NCBI RefSeq assembly: GCF_020382885.2
Contig: NC_058515.1
Coordinates: forward strand, 6,865,223-6,929,222
Reading direction: 5' to 3'
DNA from: Scatophagus argus
Lineage: Eukaryota; Chordata; Actinopteri; Scatophagidae
Length of the DNA: 64,000 bases
This document shows, piece after piece, positions 39,346 through 61,700 of the stretch. A program made the position numbers and the translations under genes. The notes below the pieces were generated by a model. It made no database searches and had not been told where the DNA came from. It saw only the letters and a list, made by a program, of their open reading frames with translations. Positions within the stretch are counted from its first letter, which is position 1, and each line of letters opens with the position of its first letter.

Positions 39346-39351
39346 TATAAA
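39346..39351 (+). promoter_or_regulatory. etnppl: TATA box of etnppl
   Basis: TATAAA (then GC) lies 151 bp upstream of the start codon. Transcription would begin near 39375-39380, giving a 5' UTR of about 120 nt rich in GT. Confidence 0.7.
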
Positions 39352-39413
39352 GCCGGGTCACTTCTGCTGGAGCAGATGTAGCCTGGTGAATCTGTGAGTC
39401 AGCGGGGATTGAC

Positions 39414-39472
39414 GTGTGTTTTCGTGCATGTGTGCGTGAGTGTGAGTGAGTGTGTGTGTTTGTGTGTGTGTC
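39414..39472 (+). repeat. GT-rich low-complexity stretch in etnppl 5' UTR
   Basis: Imperfect gtgtgt/gtgagt units lie between the inferred transcription start and the start codon at 39497. Confidence 0.8.
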
Positions 39473-39496
39473 GTACGCCAGCTGGACAACATCAGG

Positions 39497-49383
<9,887 letters not shown>

Positions 49384-49451
49384 CGCTACGTACGAATAGA
49401 GACAGCTGTGAAATGATATCACCTGATCTCAGATAACCGTCAACAGACAGA

Positions 49452-49858
49452 AATAAATAGTGATGTGTCTTAGTATGAAACCAAATGGGGACGTGATATA
49501 CTGCAAATCTATCTCAGGTTTTTGTTTTTGTTTTTAATTGAGAATCAAGCATTTGTTCAACATGTGTATTATGGTTTCACTTCATTGTTTTAAAAAAAAT
49601 TATCTTGATTGCGTAGAAGTTATCCTGCTAGATAAGTTGGATATTCTTTTTTTAATTTTTGCCAACATTTACTTGACCATGACTTTCAGGGAATCAGTAT
49701 TTTAATAAATCAGAAACTCTTCTGTCAAAACATTCAATTGTGTTATAATGTGACTTTAGCATTAAAACAGTTTTTACTGATTTATACACATTGCTCACTG
49801 TAGTTGGAAATCAGGAGTACCAGTACAGTCTGTGGTGAATCTATCCATATTGAATAAA
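49452..49858 (+). terminator. etnppl: candidate poly(A) signals of etnppl
   Basis: AATAAA occurs at 49452-49457, 49704-49709 and 49853-49858, giving 3' UTRs of about 90, 340 or 490 nt. The sequence alone does not choose among them. Confidence 0.45.
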
Positions 49859-49859
49859 A

Positions 49860-52640
49860 TACTTTATGAATATACTGAATGTGATACGTGCTTGTTGATC
49901 AACGGGGGGGAAATTCTGGCCCTTACCTCTGCCTTCGAGGAAGCTCTGCTTGAATCCAGCACATGTGGGATACACATGAAAGTGGAAACGAGTTCAAAAA
50001 AGTGGACTTCAGTGTAACTTATTCCAGTCTGTCTCAAACAAACATGGGCACTGTTTGACAAGTCAGCAATTATTTACCAATGTTTCCAGTCCCGTTCTTC
50101 GTAACAGAAGGGACAAAAGCCTTGAGTTTATCTCTTGCATGTTGGAGTACCCAGTCAAAGAGAGGCCCTTCTCCCAGACAAAAAAAAAATACGTAAATGT
50201 AATGTAGTACATCTGTGCAGCTTGTGAAATACCAAAGGTGTTATCTCAGTCTCTGGAAGGAGTAGACTTGGCTAAAGTTGCAGATCATTATGGAGAGAAG
50301 ACAAGTGAACCTCTCAACACACATGCAGTGTGAATTCTATGTGGATAATGTAATGTCTCGGTTAATATTTGGACTTTTTTCACTAAAGGTTTGTAGTACG
50401 GTAAATAAAGATAACAATAGTAAAGGTATATAAAAAAAATAATAATAACAAAAAATAGGAAAACAAATACTTCATAGGTGAATTCAAGAGCCACTGATAT
50501 TTTTTCTCTACAGAAGAAAAGAGCAGTGAAGGTTATGAGTATTGTATTAAAAACACTTTATTGGATATACTCTAATGTACACAATAATCCCTTCCCTTTT
50601 ATTTTTTACTTCTGATTTGCAGATCAATTTCTTGCTTTACTTCCTAATTATATTATGTAGTAATTCATCATCAGTTTTTGCCTGATGTTGTTTCTGTGTC
50701 AGTTTTATTGGCCATTTATGTGTACATATGCAAGGAAACTGATTCTGGTCTTTAGTTACTCTCAATGCACTTGTACACAGTTCCAAGAACAATGAACAAG
50801 GCAATATAAAGGGACGTACAGCTACAAACAAAAAGTAACATGTAAAAGTAAACAGGCCTATTATGTATGTGCATGAAGTTAAAAGATAGGTGTGTATGAA
50901 TGATTTTTTTTTTTTTTATACAAGCTAAGCTTCAGTTGGCATGTACACGTCCTCACAAAACTGGTTTTAAAATGTCATAGTGTCAATGAGTTCATACATA
51001 TCCGCACCTGCAGGCAGGCAGAAAGGCAGCTATGAAATCAGTCCAGTCGGTGCAATCAAAGCAGGCCTGTAATTCCAGTTTTGCCTTGCTGTGCCAGTCT
51101 TGGCCACACGCTGAGCAGATTTTAGCTTCTGTCTCTAAGTCCAAAGAAGATGAACCAAAAAGTGACCAGAGCCCCTAAGCTCCACAGGGGACAGGTGTCC
51201 TTTATAATTTGGTTTAACAGTGGTCCTGTGTGGGGATTTTTTTATCCCTGGTGGGATACTTGATGTGATTAAAGTCCCAAAGAACAATCCGCAGGGTGTC
51301 TCGACTTGCTCTGGAACAGTACATAAAGCTCCTGTGAATTATCAAAATCATTAGTTAGAAACACAAGAAATAAAAAAAAAAAAAAAAAAAAAACTGATGA
51401 AACTGGAGAAACATGAATAATCCTGAGCAGAATGTAGTTATATTAAGGTAATAATGAGATATTTCAACCTACAGTAACTTATGCCACTTAATGTCTCCAA
51501 ACAGCCATTAACAATGCAAAAAGTTAGTCCCTCCGTGAGATTACAGTTTTAAACATGTCACGATCAACTGCTTCTTACAAACAGGTGGTGAGGGGTGTAC
51601 TACTACATACAGTGCTAAATAGAAACAGTTTTGCAGAACTGTGATTTAGGTGTCACTTTGATCTGAGGTCAAAATTACAGATTGGGAAAAACCCTGCCCT
51701 TCCAGGCCTAATTCATTGCTAATATGAAATTTTAATAAGCCTGAAGTCTCTGGAATTCTTTACTTCAGTAGCAAAAACCTCACAGCACCCGGGATGGAAG
51801 GCCTCGCTCAGACTGCTTAATCTCAATGAAACACATTGGTGTTAGAAAGTTCAAAATTGAGGCTCCTTCCTGTCCACTGTTGTCATGATAACGGTGAATG
51901 CAATGAACAGGAAACACAACTGCCTGGTAGATCTATAACACCACCTTCTGGTAGGGAAATTACAATGCTTATGTAGAACTCTCAACTCCCATATACTGTC
52001 TATGTATCGGAAGAGAGGTCAGTTTGTTCAGGCTTAGGGTGACTTTGATTAGAAAGACTCAATTGGGAAGACTACTTGGGTAAGAAAAGTGTGAGGATGA
52101 TTAGAAATACAAGAAAGAATTCAAATTACATTACAGTGAACAATAAGGCTTATTTAGTAACAATAAATACTTCATTACTGTACACAGTTCAAATGATTTG
52201 AGGAGGGAATGAGAGGCAAAGAGAAATACTTAAAAAATAATGGGAGTAAGGAGAAAGAACAGCATGGAGGATGAACAAAATTCATCCCTTTATATGTTGT
52301 ATGTTCATTAACACGTTGAGGGAGAAAATAGCCTCGAAGTTAATGGCTGACAAAACAGTCAATACATATGACAAGGAACTGTGAAAAGAAGATTTATTTC
52401 AAACACTTGTACAAAAATGCAACTGCGACAAGTTCAAGACTTTTTCAAAAACATACAACTGAAACATTATTCAGACTCTCCTTCTAATATCAAATCAGTG
52501 GCTCTATGTTTGAGTGTTCGAGAACTTCCTTTCCTTTCTTTCTCCAATTTCTTAAGAGAAATTGCACCTGCTGTAGGGTACTTCTAGTTTCATTCAGTGA
52601 AGTGAAATGAAATTTCTTTGCTCCAGGTGCACTGTACTTA
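49860..52640. other. convergent etnppl-ostc intergenic region
   Basis: I see no gene here. A poly(A) run lies at about 51371-51393, and AT-rich low-complexity stretches lie near 50430-50460 and 50906-50918. The sequence near 51770-52010 may be a decayed repeat (ends catatactgtctatg). Confidence 0.5.
51371..51393 (+). repeat. poly(A) tract
   Basis: A run of about two dozen A residues lies between etnppl and ostc. It could mark the tail of an old retroposon, but no body was recognised. Confidence 0.8.
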
Positions 52641-52660
52641 GAGGGATCTGGATATTGTAT

Positions 52661-52666
52661 TTTATT
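52661..52666 (-). terminator. ostc: poly(A) signal of ostc
   Basis: TTTATT on the + strand is AATAAA for the minus-strand transcript, about 315 nt past the stop codon. A second candidate lies near 52393-52398. Confidence 0.5.
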
Positions 52667-52979
52667 TATTAGAAAAATGATGCAATGATGCGCCTTTAAC
52701 TGTGATCAATGTGATCTTCTGCATCACTCTGTTACAAAATTTGGAGTAAAGTTGAAGAAAGGGAAGTCACTGAACACCAATGAGGCACAGCCATTGAGAG
52801 ACTGTCAGTGCAGCCAGGTCTAATTTCTTTAGCAAGGTCAGTGCTTTCAGTCCTGAATGCTTTTTGATTACATTAAAGTCATGTTTATCCACAAATTTAG
52901 TTGAACTGCGTGTTGGTGGCGCCCATGCATTAGATGTCCTCCATCCATCCAACTAATTTTCAGTGTTCTCTTTCTCTCT

Positions 52980-53989
<1,010 letters not shown>

Positions 53990-53999
53990 GATTTCTAGA

Positions 54000-54100
54000 A
54001 AAATGTCTAATGGCTACTATGCAGAGACTGACGCTGACTGAGATCCTTCTGAGCAGCGACTTTGTTGACGTGTCCCGGAAGTAAATGTTTTTTTTGAACG
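54000..54100 (-). promoter_or_regulatory. ostc: ostc promoter/5' UTR with ETS site
   Basis: TATA-less stretch upstream of the ostc start codon. CCGGAAGT at 54075-54082 is a consensus ETS/GABP site, usual for housekeeping promoters. A Tc1-type element begins about 220 bp further upstream. Confidence 0.5.
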
Positions 54101-54316
54101 ACTGTCCTTTAGACAAAGCATAAATACATCATATTTATTGAGGTGTAAAATACTCCTTCTTAGTAAAAATACCTTAAATAATTTTACGGTAGCTTTCTAA
54201 AAAATTAAATTTTGTCTCACAACACTGGCGAGGCCTGTGTGTGACGTAAACTTAAAGACACAGTAACAGGAAGCGTTTGTTTAAAAAAAAAATCCAAAGT
54301 CGAATTTGTTTCCATG

Positions 54317-54774
54317 TACACCATATAGACAAAAGTATTGGGACTCCCGACCATTCCGCTAATAGGGACTTCAGTGACATCGCATTCTAAATACACAGAC
54401 AGCTTCGCGGCCATAATAACTACCACTCTTCCAGGAAGGCTTTCCACGAGATTTTTGAGTGTTTCTGTCTTTGCAGTTCATTTCAAAGGTGTTGGATGGG
54501 GTTCAGGTCAGGACTCTGTGTGGGCCAGTCAAGTTCTTCCACACCAAACTCATCCAACCATGTCTTTATGGAGCTTTGCTATGTGCACTGGGACACAGTC
54601 ATGCTGGAATAGAAAAGGTCCTTCCCCAAACTGTTGCCACAAAGTTGGAAGCATAGCATTGTCCAAAATGTCTTGGTATGCTGAAGCATTAAGATTTCCC
54701 TTCACTGGAAGTAAGACTGCAAGTCCAAGCCCTGAATAACAGACCCATTCCAATACTTTTGTCTATATAGTGTA
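54317..54774 (-). mobile_element. internally deleted Tc1-like transposon with both terminal repeats and TA target site
   Basis: The left end reads TA CACCATATAGACAAAAGTATTGG; the right end is its inverted partner ending CTATATAGTG TA. The TA duplications are at 54317-54318 and 54773-54774. The minus strand still encodes transposase pieces (FGEGPFLFQHDC; NLVESLPGRV) joined across a large internal loss, so it is non-autonomous. It lies just upstream of ostc. Confidence 0.85.
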
Positions 54775-55376
54775 CATTTCTACCATTTCTGAATGTCTTC
54801 TGAATATGGCTGCTTGTCATCATAACTTTCAATGTGACCACATTGACTCAAATCCTTATACGCCCTTGGACATACATTTTAAATTCAAATACTGAACAGG
54901 GAGCATTTTAACAATCCAAAGTCAAATTCTTTTGCATTAATGTCTCTTCATTGTCTGTCTCAATTCATGTGACCACAACATTGATTTTAGTCCTTTTGCA
55001 CCCCTAAAGACCACATTCAACCTTAAAATGCAAAATGTCCATTTAAGAAAATATAGCATTTTATACTGATCATTAAGGCCTCTTGGGGATTTCTCTTGAA
55101 AAATTAACAAACAGCAAAACTGTGTTGAAATCAAAGGCAGAGACAACCAGTACAAAAATCTTTTGTGAAACTGATTCAAAAGCTTCAATTATAGACCACG
55201 TTATATTGGGCCAAAAGTAAAATTCAAAAGGTGGAATAAACCCTATTTTATCAGATAAAAAGTTCAAAAATCACAAAAAAACAATTACAAACTAGTCACA
55301 CAGGTTCCCTCTCTTTTCAATGTAATACACCAAAGCAAATCACACAATAACAGAAAATAGATTTGTTTGTCATTTT
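54775..55376. other. ostc-rpl34 spacer
   Basis: About 600 bp separate the transposon end from the rpl34 poly(A) signal. It is AT-rich, and no gene was recognised. Confidence 0.5.
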
Positions 55377-55382
55377 TTTATT
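55377..55382 (-). terminator. rpl34: poly(A) signal of rpl34
   Basis: TTTATT on the + strand (AATAAA in the transcript) lies 22 nt after the stop codon. This gives a very short 3' UTR, typical of ribosomal-protein genes. Confidence 0.85.
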
Positions 55383-55403
55383 GTGGCAATACAAATACAC
55401 ATT

Positions 55404-57539
<2,136 letters not shown>

Positions 57540-57710
57540 TTAAGAACGCGATGCTAAGCTAACTGGCCATGCTACATCTCAAAAGGTTACGTGACACCGG
57601 CTAATGTTACTAAATTAAAGGCTGACAGGGGTAGTTTACCCGACTACTTTACTTAGAGAAATTTAAACAAGATTCGGAAACAAGAAACATGTTAAGCGTG
57701 ACTGTTAGCT

Positions 57711-57797
57711 ACAGCGGCTATCGGTTTATCTCGGTGTAAAGATAGCTGCTGCAGGGGGCTCAGAATCATTATCTTTAAAGTATCTCATAAATACCAC
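57711..57797 (-). repeat. rpl34 intronic element, copy 1 (intron 1)
   Basis: Partner of 55543-55630. In transcript sense it begins GTGGTATTTATGAGATAC and ends CCGATAGCCGC. The change from CCAC to CCGC at the 3' end still allows pairing with the 5' GTGG (T-A becomes T-G). Confidence 0.6.
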
Positions 57798-57945
57798 TTA
57801 GTACTTAGATTTTCACATAATTGGAAACAAAGACCTGTTCTCAGTGTTATCTTTACTTGAAACCGGCCATATTTTCTCCTTAAACCTAAGATTGCAGTGG
57901 ATTATAAAATCATAACGTTTTAGAGGAAAGCAGGGGCCGCCATAC

Positions 57946-57985
57946 CTGCTATGGCCGTAACCGGAAGAGGAAGGAGTAAGGCGGA
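57946..57985 (-). promoter_or_regulatory. rpl34: rpl34 transcription start, 5' TOP and non-coding exon 1
   Basis: In the transcript sense the region reads CTCCTTCCTCTTCC, then GGTTACGGCCATAGCAG and the donor gtatgg. The pyrimidine run is the terminal oligopyrimidine start shared by ribosomal-protein mRNAs, which places them under mTOR-dependent translational control. Transcription probably starts at about 57973-57976. Confidence 0.75.
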
Positions 57986-58712
57986 TGTTACGGGTTAAAG
58001 TTCCTCCATGCCGGCTACTTCCGAGACTCCTGCCTGTTATTCTGCTCCCTGTTGGTGGTTTGTCTCTACTACACACAAACCAGTGGCTGCTCCACATTAT
58101 GTCAGCAGCATCTAAAGCTTACTTGTGTAGTAGGGATGAAAAAAATCCAAAACATCCCGTTTTATGCGTTCTGTATAAACAGCACACAATCTGTCTTGTA
58201 ATGATAAATTTTATTGAGGTTCTGGGAAAAATAAAAGACGAAAACAAGCGACCAACAGACACTATAACAGATCAGTCTTTTATGACTTGGCTTGGGAAAT
58301 GAAGGATGGCTGGTTCAAGTTGACCAACAATAAAAACAATACTGTGAAAAGATAAATTCCTCGAAATTTTCAAAGAAACGCCTACGGGATAAAATGTTCA
58401 CAGTTAACCTTGACATGTCGCAGCAGAGCAGACCTAGGTGTAACCTATACTGTTAAGTATGTGTATTGTTGTGGTACCCGCTTTCCTGCTGGCCTACCGG
58501 CACACCTAAACGTACGAGTGCCCCAATTGATGTCATTAGTCGCACCTGTGTCATTCCAGCTCGACAAGTTAAAATGTTTGCAAGGGAAACGGCCTATCAA
58601 GAGTTGATTCCTTCAAAGTATCAATGGAAACTGATTAAAACAACCGAGGAGCGCTGTGACAAAACCAAAAGAGGTACGTTTATTTGCAAAACATTGAACT
58701 GTTGCAAATAGT

Positions 58713-58727
58713 CCAGTAGATGGCGGT
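58713..58727 (+). promoter_or_regulatory. CTCF-type motif between rpl34 and the lef1 flank
   Basis: CCAGTAGATGGCGGT fits all 15 positions of CCASYAGRKGGCRSY on the + strand. It lies about 740 bp upstream of the rpl34 start. Binding is inferred. Confidence 0.55.
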
Positions 58728-61700
58728 AGTGAAACGTTTGCTAATAGCTGATCATTTGCAGGATGGTGCGAAAAACACTAAGTCTGTCATTCATACTTTT
58801 AACTGGGATGCAAATATCAAATGCTCATTCATCAGTGAGTTTCATCTAGTTTCAGCAAAGTCTCCTGAACTAACAGGCTGTATTTGGGGGGGACATTAAA
58901 ATTGTAACTCATTTTAGAATTTTGAGAGTTTTCTAAAATAGTAAGAAAGCATTTTTGTTCTGTGTTTGACAGTTAAGTCTCTGTGGTTGACTAAACATAG
59001 CTAGGAAAGTCATCCTAAAAAATCTGCAAATCTGAAATCCCACTGTGCATTCAACATTTATTTTCTTAATACAAACACATGCCACGCACACTGACGCTGG
59101 AATTCACATCCTACACACCATAGATCTATAGATAAAAGAAACAGCTCAAAATGGCTCCCTATCCAAGAGGGGATGTGTCACAAACAGACATTTACCAAGC
59201 TCAGCCAACAGATGGTGAGCTTGGCATCCTTTTCAGATGAAGCATTTGGCGAAGGCAGAGTTCAGTGACAACAGGCTCTGTACAGTGTGTCGGCAGTTGC
59301 CATTACAAATCCATTTTAAAGGCATGAAACTAACTGCCTGGTCAACTTAGTCAGAATTCCTTATGGGCTGGATTACGTTTTTGTCTGTAAAAAAGTTCAT
59401 TTGCACTGTTTTCTTGTTTGTTTGTTTTTTAAGATGAACCAGTACACCTGGAAATATCGCTTTATAATTGCACGAATAAATTACCCTTCTCATAACTGAT
59501 GAACTACCTTAAAAGTTCATCTGATCTTAAATTACCATTCTCACAATTGGTGCATTGACTTGGGCCAGATTTGGACACAGTATCCAAATTTCTGACTTGT
59601 TGGTCAGCCCAGAGTATATGTGGAAGAGGTATATATCTGCATTCATATTTTGTAGAAAAGTCCTCTGTGTTGAGTTACACGCAAGCAGCAAGATTTGGTC
59701 TTTTTTCTTAATATTTAGTGCACAAAAAGCACTGAAAAGTCTTTTTTTTTTCTTTTTTGTTTTTGATTGGAAACCCCCTATTGGTGCTGATTCCAGGTCC
59801 TAGCTGGTTCTGCGTGTTCTGTTGTGGGATTGATTTGATTAAGTCCAGATGTGACGCGATCTGGGATTGACCATGAGAATCAAGGTCTTTTACAAAGGGT
59901 GCCAAGGAGATTTGCTCTGACTCCAAGGGACACTGAGGCCCACACACAGACGTCCAAATAATCAGTAACATCTGCAGGAAGGCTGTCTTAATCTTGTCAG
60001 AAGTAATTAATCTGAAAGATGTCTCAATGGAATATTTAATCTCGATCTTTAGCCAACAAAAACATCAATAAATTCCTGATGGGTAGATATTTTAAAGAAA
60101 GTTTATTTACTCTACAGACATCTGATTTCACTTACATTTGAAGGAGCCCCCTGATGCCCTCCCCACCCAAAAGCTGCCCTGTCTAGTCAAAGATGACCCA
60201 TATCACCTTAAGTGCACTTGATTACGCAAGCCTCTCCGACCCCCCCCAACCCCACCCCCCCACATCTCCTTGGGCCTTCTGTGTAATCTGCTGAGATTTA
60301 AACCTGCTGCTCCTGTTTAATAAATCCACTGCGATTAAAATAGGATTACAGCTCTGCTTTCGCCTTCCTAATGACATCAGAGCATGAAACATTTTTTGAC
60401 TTTTTTTTCTTTTTCCGGGTGTTTGCGCTCCTTCCTCCCCCCTACTTGTCGTAATGAGGCGGGCAGCAATGATTTTCAACTTTTTCTCCACCCCACCCCC
60501 TACAAAACCTCACCCCTGCAGCCCAGCAGGTCAGCCCATCTGTGAGCCCATTGACATAAGGATTAACCTTATAATGCAGCACACATCCTGTATCAATGCT
60601 GTCCTCTGTCACATCAGACTTCTCAATGTCGGATAACAGCAAAAGAAAATATGCTCCAGTGTCAGGTTGTTGTTTGCTTGAACCTTGAAACCTTCATATG
60701 AAATTGCTGTCATTGCCATCGCAATCAATATGACTCATATGTCCTCTTTGTCCTTATTTAGCATCCTTTAACGGTTCAACACCGGAAGGTCACAAAAATC
60801 AAGCATCGATTGGATTCTTACAGCAGCTAAGTTCATGACCCCAGCAGATAAATCTGTTTCTACTTTAATATAAAATATAGCTTTGCAGTCAAATATGAAT
60901 TGTTGACATGGAGTGTCCCTGCATCCTGTAGTTTCTGCTGAACCTGTGTGTGATATAAAAGGCTAAAAAGCAGCCATTTTTAAAAGATAATTCCAAATAT
61001 TGTTTTGCCTACAGTCCACTCGAACTTATACTGGCTAAAATGCACAAGTACCTTCTCTATCTAAAATTGGATGAGGTCGAGTCCACCTCATTCTGAACTT
61101 TGTGCCCTGGAATGTGAGGTGACTCATTTTCTACCCATCAGCCGCTGATGGAAAGAATATTTCTCTTCTGCTATGTTAACTGGTCAAAATTTAAAATCAA
61201 AAGTCTACAAATTTGGTAGCAGGAAATGACAGTTTGACTTTTGTTGCTAGTTGCGTGGCTTTAAAGGACAGTGATGTCTGTGTATCAATTGGTCCACCAA
61301 CTTTGTCCAGATGGAAATGTTTCATCAACTACTAGCTGCATTAATATTCAACTTTGTACTGACATTTATGGTTATCAGAGGATGAATCCAATTTACTGTG
61401 ATGATACCCTGTCCTGCCCTCTAGCACCCACATGAGGTTTATGTTTATGATTTTTGCTGAGATGTGAGATTGGATAAATCACCAGCAAATCTGGTTCAAA
61501 CATGCATGTTCTCCTCAGGATAAACTGTAATCACAAAATTAAAAGCATGGATGAATAAACACAACAATATAACAATTTTGCAAAACATAAAGTCAAAAAG
61601 TTAAATTATTTGGGCTGAGTGAGGGCAGAGGGGCTGCTCGGATTTATTTCCTCAGTATTTCTTAACTGCACTCCAGGTTTTCAGGGACCACCTGTAAAAG

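Noticed and set aside
51935..51955. Reverse CTCF-like sequence accaccttctggtag
   Set aside because: Core mismatches at important positions, including the GGC step.
57985..58302. ORF divergent from rpl34 as a possible bidirectional-promoter gene
   Set aside because: There is no recognisable protein, and ribosomal-protein promoters often give only unstable divergent RNA. No splice structure was seen.
61412..61426. Reverse-strand CTCF-like sequence (gccctctagcaccc)
   Set aside because: It fits only about 11 of 15 positions and lies inside a dispersed repeat.
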